A DNA stretch of 64,000 bases from Suilimivivens aceti (GTDB lineage: Bacteria > Bacillota > Clostridia > Lachnospirales > Lachnospiraceae), in NCBI RefSeq assembly GCF_025567405.1, contig NZ_JAOQKJ010000010.1, forward strand, positions 1 through 64,000. The letters are read 5' to 3'. Each line of letters begins with the position of its first letter. Position 1 is the first letter of the stretch. This document shows positions 14,854 through 23,595 of the stretch, in pieces. The position numbers and the translations under genes are program-made. The notes under the pieces were generated by a model. It had not been told where the DNA came from. It was given only the letters and a program-made list of their open reading frames with translations, and ran no database searches.

Positions 14854-16447
14854 AAATGCCAACTACGGGGACGCTGAAAAATACCTCACATTCGAGCATG
14901 ACGAGTTTACCATGAAGCCCACCCTTGACGCAGACGGGCGGCTCATACCGAGGGTAGACTACCGCATATCCTCTCTGAATTGTGGCGGGGAGGATTTTGC
15001 CGTTGCCTGTATGCGCTCCAATCTCCGCTACGGCAAGAACCAGAAACGGGAGGACGTAAAGAGCCACCACTACATCATCAGCTTTGACCCACGGGACGGC
15101 CCGGACAACGGCTTGACCGTTGATCGGGCGCAGGAGCTGGGCGAGAAGTTCTGCGCCGAGCATTTCCCCGGACACCAGGCCCTTGTCTGCACCCACCCGG
15201 ACGGACACAGCCACACCGAAAATATCCATGTGCATATCGTCATTAACAGTCTGCGGATTGCGGAGGTTCCCATGCTGCCCCACATGGACAGGCCAGCGGA
15301 CAGGAAAGCAGGCTGCAAGCACCGCTGTACGGACGCAGCTATGAACTATCTGAAAGCCGAAGTCATGGAGATGTGCCACAGCGAGGGGCTTTACCAGATA
15401 GACCTTTTGAACGGCAGCAAAGAACGCATTACCGAGCGTGAGTATTGGGCGCAGAAGAAAGGACAGGCTGCCCTTGACAGAGCCAACGCCCCTATTGCTG
15501 CGGACGGTATCGCGCCCCGGCAGACCAAGTTTGAAACGGATAAGGCGAAGCTGCGCCGGACTATCCGGGAAGCCCTTGCCGCTGCTTCCGGCTTTGATGA
15601 GTTTGCCGCCCTGCTTCTCCGGCATGGTGTGACCGTCAAGGAGAGCCGGGGGCGGCTAAGTTACCTCACGCCGGACAGGACGAAGCCAATTACCGCCCGG
15701 AAGCTGGGGGACGATTTTGACCGGGCTGCTGTCCTCTCCGTTTTGGAGCAGAACGCCGCCAGAGCCGCCGAAAAACCCGCAGCCATAGCGGAATACCCCG
15801 GCAGTATCAAAGACCGCTTACGGACGAAAAAAGAAGCGAAAAACGCCCCGAACAATGACGCTGTACAGCGCATGGTAGACATAGCCGCCAAGCGAGCCGA
15901 GGGGAAAGGACGGGGCTATGAGAAGTGGGCGACCATGCACAACCTCAAACAGATGTCGGCTACCCTCATGCTCTACCAGCAGTATGGCTTTTCTTCCCCG
16001 GACGAGCTGGACGCTGCCATTTCCGCAGCCAACACCGCCACGCAGGAGAGCCTTGCCGGACTGAAAGGGCTGGAAGCCGCTATCCGGGAGAAAAAGGAAT
16101 TGCAGCGCAACCTTTTGGGCTATATCGGCACGAAGCCCGCCCGTGACGGTCTGAAAGCGCAGAAATCGGAGAAAGCCCGGAGAGCCTACCGGGAACAGCA
16201 CGAAAGCGATTTTATCATAGCGGACACAGCCGCCCGTTATTTCCGGGAGCATGGAATAACCAAGCTGCCAGCCAGCAAAGCCCTGCAAAGGGAGATTGAG
16301 CAGCTTACCGTCCAGAAGAACGCCGGATATAACGACTACCGGGAGAAACGCCAGCGGGCGCAGGAGCTTCAGACAGTCAGACGCAATATCGACCAGATTT
16401 TAAGGGGCGCACCGAGCCAGCAGAAAAAGCGTGAACAGGAGCGTTAA
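14816..16447 (+). CDS. Relaxase/mobilization nuclease (MOBP-like)
   Basis: This protein of about 543 residues nicks the element's oriT. The N-terminal domain holds YLTFEHDEFT, the block DVKSHHYIISFDPRD (about residues 80-94) and the metal-binding histidines in HSHTENIHVHIVINS (about 125-139). The C-terminal half is helical and charged. The start may be GTG 14816 or TTG 14825 (then beginning MAILKHISSKN, the usual family start); both lie inside mobC. It is the second relaxase of the window and belongs to the nested tet element, whereas the MobA/MobL protein belongs to the outer island. Confidence 0.87.
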   Translation: MKPLAILKHISSKNANYGDAEKYLTFEHDEFTMKPTLDADGRLIPRVDYRISSLNCGGEDFAVACMRSNLRYGKNQKREDVKSHHYIISFDPRDGPDNGLTVDRAQELGEKFCAEHFPGHQALVCTHPDGHSHTENIHVHIVINSLRIAEVPMLPHMDRPADRKAGCKHRCTDAAMNYLKAEVMEMCHSEGLYQIDLLNGSKERITEREYWAQKKGQAALDRANAPIAADGIAPRQTKFETDKAKLRRTIREALAAASGFDEFAALLLRHGVTVKESRGRLSYLTPDRTKPITARKLGDDFDRAAVLSVLEQNAARAAEKPAAIAEYPGSIKDRLRTKKEAKNAPNNDAVQRMVDIAAKRAEGKGRGYEKWATMHNLKQMSATLMLYQQYGFSSPDELDAAISAANTATQESLAGLKGLEAAIREKKELQRNLLGYIGTKPARDGLKAQKSEKARRAYREQHESDFIIADTAARYFREHGITKLPASKALQREIEQLTVQKNAGYNDYREKRQRAQELQTVRRNIDQILRGAPSQQKKREQER

Positions 16448-16454
16448 AGACCGC

Positions 16455-16570
16455 CCCGAAATGATACCGAAACCCTACAAAAATACAGGTATGATATGAA
16501 CCCTTACCGCAATACTCCCCGACTTCCAAACGGGGCTTACAGGGCAGAAAAAGCCCGAAAATGATACCGA
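16455..16570. repeat. Paired CCCGAAA(A)TGATACCGA repeats upstream of replication genes
   Basis: CCCGAAATGATACCGA (16455-16470) and CCCGAAAATGATACCGA (16554-16570) are direct repeats differing by one base, with a hairpin CCCCG/CGGGG between them. They lie upstream of the replication-initiator gene and may be iterons of an element origin; this is inference. Confidence 0.4.
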
Positions 16571-16633
16571 GAACATACAGAAAATGCCCCCTATCCCGCT
16601 ACACCGATAGGAACGGCAGAAAGGAGCTTACCA

Positions 16634-16825
16634 TTGCCGAGAATGAGCAAGAAGCGGCGGCTGGAATGGTCTTTCTTCCTCAACCACCGCAACCGTATCA
16701 CTTACAACGACCTATGCCGGGGCTGCACCCGTGACTGCAAACAGAGCTTCCGGGCGGTTATCATACTATGCCCTCGCTATTATTCCAAACGCTGGAAAAA
16801 GGAGGACGCAGCCTATGGCAGATAA
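16634..16825 (+). CDS. Small Cys-rich protein of mobilizable elements
   Basis: This protein has 60-63 residues, from TTG 16634 or ATG 16643; AAAGGAGC lies upstream. The core KKRRLEWSFFLNHRNRITYN is followed by CRGCTRDCKQSF, a CxxC...C pattern that might bind metal. I recall similar short proteins before the replication initiator in other clostridial elements, but no function is known. Its end overlaps the initiator start by 11 bases, which suggests translational coupling. Confidence 0.6.
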   Translation: MPRMSKKRRLEWSFFLNHRNRITYNDLCRGCTRDCKQSFRAVIILCPRYYSKRWKKEDAAYGR

Positions 16826-17573
16826 CCGCAAATATTACTACCTCAAGCTGAAAGAGAGCTATTTTGACGATGATGCAATCGTTCTGCTGGAAAGTATGCA
16901 GGACGGCGTTATCTATTCCAACATTCTCTTGAAGCTGTACTTGAAATCGCTGAAAAACGGCGGGAAATTGCAGCTTGACGAGAATATCCCCTACACCGCC
17001 CAGATGATTGCGACCATTACCCGCCAGCAGGTAGGTACCGTAGAGAGAGCTTTGAAAATCTTTATGAAGCTGGGGCTTGTGGAGCCTTTGCCAAGCGGCG
17101 CACTCTACATGAGCAACATTGAGCTTTTAATCGGCCAGTCCTCTACCGAGGGGGAGCGCAAGCGCAGGGCGCGACTGGCTTTGCAGGAACAAAAAGCCCT
17201 GCCGCAGACAGGGGCGGACAAATGTCCACCATATCGAGCGGACATTTGTCCACCAGAGATAGAGATAGAGAAAGAGATAGATATAGAAATAGAAAAAGAG
17301 AGAGAGTTAGAAACGGGACACCCCGCCCCCGCCGCCTATGGCAGATACCACAATGTCATTCTTTCCGATACGGAGCTTGACGGGCTGAAAACAGAGCTTC
17401 CCGGCAAGTGGGAGTATTACATTGACCGCCTATCCTGCCATATCGCTTCCAGCGGGAGGAAATACAAGAGCCATGCAGCCACGATTTTCAAGTGGGCGCA
17501 GGAGGACGCAGCCAAGAAAGCCCCGAAAAAGGGCATACCCGATTATACCTGTAAGGAGGGCGAGAGCTTATGA
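16815..17573 (+). CDS. Replication initiator / phage replisome organizer-like protein
   Basis: This 252-residue protein from the ATG at 16815 (AAAGGAGG upstream) has an N-terminal winged-helix block (KYYYLKLKESYFDDDAIVLL, then GVIYSNILLKLYLKSL), typical of phage replisome organizers and RepA_N-like initiators. After about residue 150 there is a low-complexity Glu/Ile run encoded by a GAGATA-type repeat (about 17263-17310), then a DnaD-like C-terminal domain (KYKSHAATIFKWAQED). It likely opens the element origin and recruits the DnaC-like loader encoded next, with which it overlaps by 4 bases. Confidence 0.78.
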   Translation: MADNRKYYYLKLKESYFDDDAIVLLESMQDGVIYSNILLKLYLKSLKNGGKLQLDENIPYTAQMIATITRQQVGTVERALKIFMKLGLVEPLPSGALYMSNIELLIGQSSTEGERKRRARLALQEQKALPQTGADKCPPYRADICPPEIEIEKEIDIEIEKERELETGHPAPAAYGRYHNVILSDTELDGLKTELPGKWEYYIDRLSCHIASSGRKYKSHAATIFKWAQEDAAKKAPKKGIPDYTCKEGESL

Positions 17574-18427
17574 CGAATGGATTTGATGAAATGATTTTGA
17601 ATATGACCGACACCACGCCGGAGCCGGAGGACTACACCGGCGAGGACGGGCTTTTATACTGCGGGAAGTGCCACAAGCCCAAAGAGGGCTATTTCCCCAA
17701 AGAAACCGCCGCATGGCTGGGGCGTGACCGCCACCCGGCAGAATGTGACTGCCAGCGGGCAGAGCGTGAGGAACGGGAAGCCGCAGAGAAACAGCGCAGT
17801 CACCTTGAAACTGTCGAGCGGTTGAAGCGGCGGGGCTTTACAGACCCGGCTATGCAGGGCTGGACGTTTGAGAACGACAACGGCAAGTGCCCGCAAATGG
17901 AACACGCCCATTTCTATGTGGAGAACTGGGAAACCATGAAAGAGCGCAACATTGGCTATCTGCTATGGGGCGGCGTTGGCACAGGCAAGAGCTATTTTGC
18001 GGGCTGTATCGCAAATGCCCTTATGGAGCGTGAAATCCCCGTGTGCATGACAAACTTTGCATTGATATTGGGTGACCTTGCCGCCAGCTTTGAGGGCAGG
18101 AATGAATATATCTCCCGACTTTGCAGCTTCCCGCTGCTTATCCTTGACGATTTTGGAATGGAACGGGGAACGGAATACGGCTTAGAGCAGGTCTACAACG
18201 TGATTGACAGCCGTTACCGCAGCGGCAGGCCGCTGATCGTCACGACTAATCTCACGCTGGAGGACTTGCAGCACCCGGAGGACACCGCCCACGCCCGCAT
18301 TTATGACCGTCTGATTGAAATGTGTTCTCCTGTCCGCTTTACCGGGAGCAACTTCCGAAAAGCCACGGCGCAGGAGAAAATGGGACAACTGAAAAAGCTG
18401 ATGAACAGAAAGGAGAGCCGCCTATGA
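17570..18427 (+). CDS. DnaC-like AAA+ helicase loader
   Basis: This 285-residue ATPase has an N-terminal Cys cluster (YCGKCHKPKEGYF, CDCQRAEREE), then Walker A GGVGTGKSYFAG (about residues 134-145), Walker B LLILDDFGMERG (about 190-201) and sensor-1 TTNLTLEDL. The family loads replicative helicase at origins. Its start codon overlaps the stop of the initiator (ATGA), and its stop overlaps tnpW in the same way, so the three form one translational unit. It should support replication of the excised or transferred element. Confidence 0.87.
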   Translation: MTNGFDEMILNMTDTTPEPEDYTGEDGLLYCGKCHKPKEGYFPKETAAWLGRDRHPAECDCQRAEREEREAAEKQRSHLETVERLKRRGFTDPAMQGWTFENDNGKCPQMEHAHFYVENWETMKERNIGYLLWGGVGTGKSYFAGCIANALMEREIPVCMTNFALILGDLAASFEGRNEYISRLCSFPLLILDDFGMERGTEYGLEQVYNVIDSRYRSGRPLIVTTNLTLEDLQHPEDTAHARIYDRLIEMCSPVRFTGSNFRKATAQEKMGQLKKLMNRKESRL

Positions 18428-18606
18428 CCAACACCCCAAAGAATGACCGCAGCACCCGCCGCCCGGATTGCGTGACGGAAATCCGCATAGGTAATTCTGT
18501 CCTTGTCGTTTCCGGCTATTTCAAGCAGGACACCACCGCCACCGCCGCCGATAAAATGCTGAAAGTGCTGGAAGCGGAAGCTGCTACACAAAAATCGGCA
18601 ATTTGA
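18424..18606 (+). CDS. tnpW: TnpW-family transposon protein
   Basis: A 60-residue protein of the family first named TnpW in Tn4451: an N-terminal charged part, then TEIRIGNSVLVVSGYF and TATAADKMLKVLEAE. No function is known. It lies between the helicase loader and the recombinase, as in other elements of the type. Confidence 0.75.
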   Translation: MTNTPKNDRSTRRPDCVTEIRIGNSVLVVSGYFKQDTTATAADKMLKVLEAEAATQKSAI

Positions 18607-18706
18607 CGGGACGTAAAGAAGCAGAAAGGACTGTACAGCCAGCCCCGGCGTGTGGTATGATAGTCATACGGAATAGTGGGGCTGGCTGTCGGAAATGGAG
18701 GACACT

Positions 18707-20317
18707 ATGTTAAGACAGACCACCCGAAACCTTATTACCGCCCTTTATCCGAGATTATCCCACGAGGACGAGCTGCAAGGTGAGAGCAATTCTATTTCAA
18801 ACCAGAAGCGTATTCTTGAAACCTATGCGAAGCAGAACGGCTTTTCCAATCTGCAATGGTACACAGATGACGGTTATTCTGGGGCGAACTTCCAAAGACC
18901 CGGTTTTCAAGCCATGCTTGCGGACATTGAAGCCGGAAAAGTCGGCACCGTTATCGTCAAGGATATGTCACGGTTAGGGCGAAACTATCTGCAAGTGGGA
19001 ATGTATACGGAAATGATTTTCCCACAGAAAGGCGTCCGCTTTATCGCTATCAATGACGGAGTGGACAGCGCACAGGGCGACAATGATTTTGCCCCTCTGC
19101 GGAACATTTTTAACGAATGGCTGGTGAGAGATACGAGCAAGAAAATCAAAGCAGTAAAACGGTCTAAGGGTATGAGCGGGAAGCCCGTCACGAGCAAACC
19201 CGTATACGGCTACTTTATGGACGAGGACGAAAATTTTATCATTGACGGGGAAGCCGCCCCTGTTGTGCGGCAGATTTACAGCTTGTGCCTTGCCGGGAAC
19301 GGGCCGACCAAGATAGCCCGTATGCTCACAGAGCAGGAGATCCCCACGCCGGGAACGCTGGAATACCGTCGGACGGGAAGCACCCGCCGCTACCACCCCG
19401 GCTATGAGTGCAAGTGGGCGACCAATACCGTGGTACATATCCTTGAAAACAGGGAGTACACGGGCTGTCTGGTAAACTTCAAGACGGAGAAGCCGTCCTA
19501 CAAGACCAAGCACAGCGTAGAGAACCCCATTGAGAAACAGGCGATTTTCGAGAACCACCATGAGCCTATCATTGACACCCAGATGTGGGAGCGTGTGCAG
19601 GAGTTACGCAAGCAGCGCAAACGCCCGAACCGCTATGATGAAGTGGGCTTATTCTCCGGCATACTCTTTTGTGCCGACTGCGGCAGCGTCCTTTACCAGC
19701 AGCGTTACCAGAACGCCACCCGCAAGCAGGATTGTTATATCTGCGGGAGCTACAAGAAGCGTACCCGTGACTGTACGGCGCACTTTATCCGCACCGACCT
19801 GTTGACCGCCGGAGTGACCGACAATCTGCGGAAAGTCACCAGCTATGCAGCGAAGCACGAAGCCCGGTTTATGAAGCTGCTGATCGAGCAGAACGAGGAC
19901 GGGGGCAAGCGCAGGAACGCCGCAAGGAAAAAGGAGCTGGAAGCCGCCGAGAAGCGTATCAGCGAGTTATCCGCTATCTTCAAGCGGCTGTATGAGGACA
20001 GCGTGACCGGGCGCATTTCAGACGAGCGTTTCACGGAGCTGTCGGCAGACTATGAAGCCGAGCAGAAAGAACTGAAAGAGAGAGCCGCCGCTATCCGGGC
20101 AGAGCTTTCCAAAGCGCAGGAAGCCACGGTAAACGCAGAAAAGTTTATGAATGTTGTCCGCAAGTACACCAGCTTTGAAGAACTTACCCCTACCCTTTTG
20201 CGTGAGTTTGTGGAGAAAATCGTTGTGCATGAGTGCAGCTATGACGAGAACGGCACACGCAGACAGGACATTGATATTTATTACTCTTTCGTTGGCAAGG
20301 TAGACCTGCCCGAATGA
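18707..20317 (+). CDS. Large serine recombinase (TnpX/TndX-like)
   Basis: This 536-residue recombinase drives excision and integration of the tet element. The start at 18707 has GGAGG 5 bases upstream; the 18695 ATG has no ribosome site. The catalytic Ser is about residue 18 (ALYPRLSHEDE). The resolvase domain continues with VIVKDMSRLGRNYLQVGMY (about 85-103), then a recombinase domain, a zinc ribbon (FCADCGSVLY, CYICGSYKK, CTAHF) and a C-terminal coiled coil (about 400-480). It sits about 90 bases from the right junction with the ABC gene, as expected for an integrase at the end of its own element. Confidence 0.93.
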   Translation: MLRQTTRNLITALYPRLSHEDELQGESNSISNQKRILETYAKQNGFSNLQWYTDDGYSGANFQRPGFQAMLADIEAGKVGTVIVKDMSRLGRNYLQVGMYTEMIFPQKGVRFIAINDGVDSAQGDNDFAPLRNIFNEWLVRDTSKKIKAVKRSKGMSGKPVTSKPVYGYFMDEDENFIIDGEAAPVVRQIYSLCLAGNGPTKIARMLTEQEIPTPGTLEYRRTGSTRRYHPGYECKWATNTVVHILENREYTGCLVNFKTEKPSYKTKHSVENPIEKQAIFENHHEPIIDTQMWERVQELRKQRKRPNRYDEVGLFSGILFCADCGSVLYQQRYQNATRKQDCYICGSYKKRTRDCTAHFIRTDLLTAGVTDNLRKVTSYAAKHEARFMKLLIEQNEDGGKRRNAARKKELEAAEKRISELSAIFKRLYEDSVTGRISDERFTELSADYEAEQKELKERAAAIRAELSKAQEATVNAEKFMNVVRKYTSFEELTPTLLREFVEKIVVHECSYDENGTRRQDIDIYYSFVGKVDLPE

Positions 20318-20325
20318 CCGCCCGA

Positions 20326-20375
20326 CCTATCCGGCGCAATGCGCAAACGCCGGATAGGAACGGCAAAATTTTTTA
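20326..20375 (+). terminator. Terminator-like hairpin after the recombinase
   Basis: CCTATCCGGCG (20326-20336) and CGCCGGATAGG (20348-20358) form a perfect 11-bp stem, followed after a short gap by a TTTTTT run (20369-20374). It closes the element's last gene and lies at the right end. Confidence 0.65.
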
Positions 20376-20408
20376 CACTTCTACTACTTCTTTATCACAC
20401 ATCAGCAA

Positions 20409-21008
20409 AAGAACCGGGGATATAACGGAGAAATCATCATCGGTGGCGTACCGCTTAATGAAGTGAATGAAACCAATCTGATGCAGAGGGTTGTTCTGGT
20501 TCGCCATAACAGCTACCTGTTCAAAGGTACAGTAGAAGAAAATCTGAAGATGGCAAAACCGGACGCAACGAAAGAAGAGATGGAAGCTGTCCTTCAGAAA
20601 GTGAATCTCTTAGGGTTCTTACAAACACAGGATGGCTTGCAGACACAGTTGTTGGAAAAAGCAAGCAACCTGTCCGGCGGTCAGTGTCAGAGACTGGTAA
20701 TTGCCAGAGCATTGCTTCGGACAGACAGTGCGGTTTATATTTTTGATGAAGCTGCATCCAATATCGATGTAGAAAGTGAAGAACTAATCATGAATGTGAT
20801 TCACGAACTGGCAAAGACAAAGACGGTACTTCTGATCTCCCACAGACTGGCAAATGTCGTGAAGTCTGACAAGATCTATTTCTTAAAAGACGGAGAAATC
20901 AAAGAAAGCGGAAAGCATGACGAACTGATGAGCCAGAATGGTGCGTACAGACATCTGTATGAAAGCCAGATGGCACTGGAAAACTATGGAAAAGGAGGAA
21001 TGGCATAA
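20409..21008 (+). pseudogene. ABC exporter subunit 1, C-terminal half
   Basis: The frame from about 20409 (KNRGYNGEIIIGGVPLNEV) carries the rest of the nucleotide-binding domain broken at 8788: the Q-loop region LVRHNSYLFKGTVEENL, signature LSGGQCQRL, Walker B AVYIFDEAASNID (the usual Asp-Glu present) and the H-loop LLISHRLANV. Without Walker A it cannot hydrolyse ATP. Any product would start at GTG 20463. It overlaps the second ABC gene by one base, so the original operon order is kept. Excision of the element would be needed to restore the exporter. Confidence 0.9.
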
Positions 21009-22750
21009 TGAGTGAAAATACGAATACAACAAAACGCAGAAGTGCCATCCAGATCATGGGAAGTCTGATTGGTCTGGTAAAACCCTTGCTCCATATCATG
21101 CTGGCAGCAATCATCCTTGGAACATTGGGTTATTTATGTGCAATCTTCCTGACGATACTGGCAGGACAGGTTATCATGCATGGTCTTCTGACAGGAGTAG
21201 CCGGAATGATTGTTCCGGTGGACAATATGTGGCGGGTATTTACTCCAGTAAAAACGATTATTACAGTCATGATCGTAATTGCAGTGCTTCGTGGAATCCT
21301 GCATTATGTGGAACAGTATTGTAATCATTTTATCGCATTTAAGTTGTTGGCAATCATCCGTCACAAAGTGTTTGCGGCACTGAGAAAGCTCTGCCCTGCA
21401 AAATTGGAAGGACGGGATAAGGGAAATCTGATCTCGATTATTACAACCGATATCGAATTACTGGAAGTGTTCTATGCACATACCATTTCTCCGATTGCGA
21501 TTGCAACGCTGACCTCAATTATTATGGTGATTTTTATCGGAAGATATCACTGGCTGGCAGGAGTGATTGCTCTGGTAGCTTATCTGATTGTCGGTGTTGT
21601 CATCCCGATGTGGAATGGAAAACGTGGAAGCCAGAAGGGAATGGAATTTCGGACAAACTTCGGAGAACTGAACAGTTTTGTTCTGGATTCTTTACGTGGA
21701 CTGGACGAGACCATCCAGTACGGACAGGGTGAAAAGAGAAAAGAGCAGATGTCTGAGCATTCCAAAAATCTTGCAGGAATGCAGGAGTCATTAAGCAAAA
21801 TGGAAGGCTCACAGCGTTCATTTACGAACATGGTTATCCTGCTTGCATCTTTTGGAATGCTTGCACTGACGATCTGGCTGTACGACAAAGGTGCGATGGG
21901 ATTCGAGGGAATCTTAACCTGCACCATCGCAATGATGGGTTCTTTCGGACCGGTAGTAGCATTATCAAGCCTTTCCAATAACCTGAACCAGACACTGGCA
22001 AGTGGTGAGCGTGTTCTTTCTCTTCTGGAAGAGACACCGCTTGTGGAAGAAATTCCGGGTGACGTGGAAACTTCCGGTGCAGAGAGCATGGAACATGAAT
22101 TTACAGGAGCAGAGGCAGAGCATGTAACATTTGCTTATGATAATGAGGTTATTTTAGATAACTATTCACTGAAATTACAGCCGGGTAAAATCACAGGGAT
22201 TCATGGTGCGAGCGGCTCCGGAAAATCTACGCTCTTAAAACTGCTGATGCGGTTCTGGGATGTGCAGGATGGAAGTGTATCGGTAGACGGTACAGATGTC
22301 CGCAAGATTCCGACCAAGCATTTGAGAGATATGGAAAGTTATGTCACACAGGAAACGCACCTGTTCCATGATTCGATTGCAAACAATATCGCAATCGCAA
22401 AGCCGGGAGCATCCAGAGAAGAGATTATGGAAGCTGCAAAGAAAGCGTCTATCCACGATTTCATAATGACACTTCCGAAAGGATATGATACAGAAGTCGG
22501 AGAACTGGGTGATACGCTGTCCGGTGGTGAAAAACAGAGAATCGGAATTGCAAGAGCATTTCTCCATGAATGCCCTCTGATCCTGCTCGATGAGCCTACA
22601 TCGAACCTCGACTCTTTAAACGAGGGAATCATTTTAAAATCATTGAAAGAATCGGCCAAGAAGAAAACGGTTGTCCTGGTATCCCACAGAGTATCCACAA
22701 TGAACGTGGCCGATGTAGTATATGAAATGGAGAACGGCAGAATTTCTTAA
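21008..22750 (+). CDS. ABC exporter subunit 2 (CydC-like permease/ATPase)
   Basis: This 580-residue fused permease-ATPase is intact. The transmembrane domain covers about residues 15-320. The ATPase has Walker A GASGSGKSTLLKLLMRF (about 400-416), Q-loop YVTQETHLFHDSI, signature LSGGEKQRIGIARAF, Walker B PLILLDEPTSNLDS and VLVSHRVSTM. It resembles the second subunit of heterodimeric exporters; the substrate is not evident. With its partner gene cut by the tet element, it may be non-functional or may form homodimers. The start codon overlaps the preceding stop. Confidence 0.9.
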   Translation: MSENTNTTKRRSAIQIMGSLIGLVKPLLHIMLAAIILGTLGYLCAIFLTILAGQVIMHGLLTGVAGMIVPVDNMWRVFTPVKTIITVMIVIAVLRGILHYVEQYCNHFIAFKLLAIIRHKVFAALRKLCPAKLEGRDKGNLISIITTDIELLEVFYAHTISPIAIATLTSIIMVIFIGRYHWLAGVIALVAYLIVGVVIPMWNGKRGSQKGMEFRTNFGELNSFVLDSLRGLDETIQYGQGEKRKEQMSEHSKNLAGMQESLSKMEGSQRSFTNMVILLASFGMLALTIWLYDKGAMGFEGILTCTIAMMGSFGPVVALSSLSNNLNQTLASGERVLSLLEETPLVEEIPGDVETSGAESMEHEFTGAEAEHVTFAYDNEVILDNYSLKLQPGKITGIHGASGSGKSTLLKLLMRFWDVQDGSVSVDGTDVRKIPTKHLRDMESYVTQETHLFHDSIANNIAIAKPGASREEIMEAAKKASIHDFIMTLPKGYDTEVGELGDTLSGGEKQRIGIARAFLHECPLILLDEPTSNLDSLNEGIILKSLKESAKKKTVVLVSHRVSTMNVADVVYEMENGRIS

Positions 22751-23059
22751 TAAATTCTTAGAACTGATAGGGTATCTCCAGAAACTGCAAATCATGATGC
22801 ATGCCGGATGGAACATACAATCAGCGAAGAATCTTTCCAGAAGATTCAGGAACTGGTGAAGAAGATAAAAAAGAAGATTCATCAAAGGAACAAATGGAAA
22901 AACAATGGCAATGCCATAAAGTCAGTTGTTCGAAGTTTTGTTCGATAGCTCAGTTGTTGTCAAATATCCGATATTTTGAACTCAAAAAGCCAAAAACAGG
23001 TATGCCAAAAAGACAGATGCTGTCCATCTGCCAAAAAGAAGGATATTCAGTTGCAGAAC
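22751..23059. other. Gene-poor stretch with decayed coding fragments
   Basis: Two short stretches look protein-like: HTISEESFQKIQELVKKIK (from about 22815) and RYFELKKPKTGMPKRQM (from about 22969). The frame is open from 22801 to 23088, but it has no ribosome site and overlaps the transposase remnant. I do not recognise either piece, and treat the stretch as debris between the ABC operon and the IS remnant. Confidence 0.35.
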
Positions 23060-23333
23060 TTACCGATATCCAAAATGAATTGCGCTGATTCCACGGAGAG
23101 GCCGTTGAAACTGCCGGAACCTGTCTTTCACTGCGTGGACATATTTCATCATCAGCCGGATAATATCGATGTGCCTTCCAGAATCCCTGCGCATGAAGAA
23201 CTTTCTGGCTGTTTTTAATGCTGAAGAAAAGTCAAGTTCATAGAGATACTTGTTGCTGCCATCCCGTTTCTTTTTCAGGTTTTCTTCTGCCGCTTCGTTT
23301 GCGATAAAAATGCCGAAATTGCATTGGAACAAT
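23060..23333 (-). pseudogene. IS4-family transposase C-terminal remnant
   Basis: Read on the minus strand this gives about 90 residues of a DDE transposase C-terminus: FGIFIANEAAEENLKKKRD, YLYELDFSSALKTARKFF, then RQFQRPLRGISAIHFGYR and a stop. The pattern (NEAAEEN, then an RPLRG...F.YR end) fits IS4-family transposases. The N-terminal two thirds are missing, and the break coincides with copy 2 of the 19-bp repeat. It cannot encode an active enzyme. Confidence 0.7.
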
Positions 23334-23352
23334 TGGTGCCTGACACAATAAA
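23334..23352 (+). repeat. 19-bp joint repeat, copy 2
   Basis: Identical to copy 1; it marks the cut end of the IS4 transposase remnant. Nothing else recognisable lies between here and the DUF6033 gene. Confidence 0.9.
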
Positions 23353-23595
23353 CTTGCAATAGGCTGCTTTTTTCTGTTGAGCAAGAAGTATCTTTTAATT
23401 CATATTTAGGTGGTTTGTCAATAGCAATAATATTTAATGCATAATCTGATTTAAGAGTGAATTTCAAATTTTAGATTTTCAATAATCATGGGATAAAAAT
23501 AACAGGGAGGATTATAGTTTTCGGAATAAAGCCGATATATAATATTAGAAACAATAAATAATAAAGAACGGATTCAGAGAAGGAGGACAAAGGAT

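Larger units (their letters stand above)
8789..20408 (+). mobile_element. 11.6 kb mobilizable element with tet gene, serine-recombinase type
   Basis: The two halves of the ABC gene lie on each side, which fixes the boundaries to within a few bases. Contents in order: kinase fragment, tet gene, broken XRE regulator, methyltransferase, sigma-like factor, small HTH protein, MobC, relaxase, small Cys-rich protein, replication initiator, DnaC-like loader, TnpW, and a large serine recombinase at the right end. This is the layout of Tn4451-like mobilizable transposons. The core from about 13.1 to 20.3 kb is visibly GC-rich, while the cargo from 8.8 to 13.1 kb is AT-rich, so the cargo was probably gained separately. 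CAGCAA occurs at both junctions (8784-8789, 20403-20408). Confidence 0.85.

Noticed and set aside
14663..15625. 320-codon minus-strand frame opposite mobC and relaxase
   Set aside because: GC-rich DNA gives long antisense frames; the plus strand encodes clear MobC and relaxase motifs.
18695..18706. Earlier ATG as the serine recombinase start
   Set aside because: GGAGG lies between the two ATGs at the right distance for the second one (18707).
8784..20408. CAGCAA as the exact crossover core of the tet element
   Set aside because: It is shared by both junctions, but recombination there would leave the exporter frame off by one and stopped, so the real core may be a shorter in-phase match.
22801..23088. 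95-codon open frame after the ABC operon
   Set aside because: No ribosome site, composition unlike a stable protein, and its end overlaps the IS4 transposase remnant on the other strand; treated as debris.
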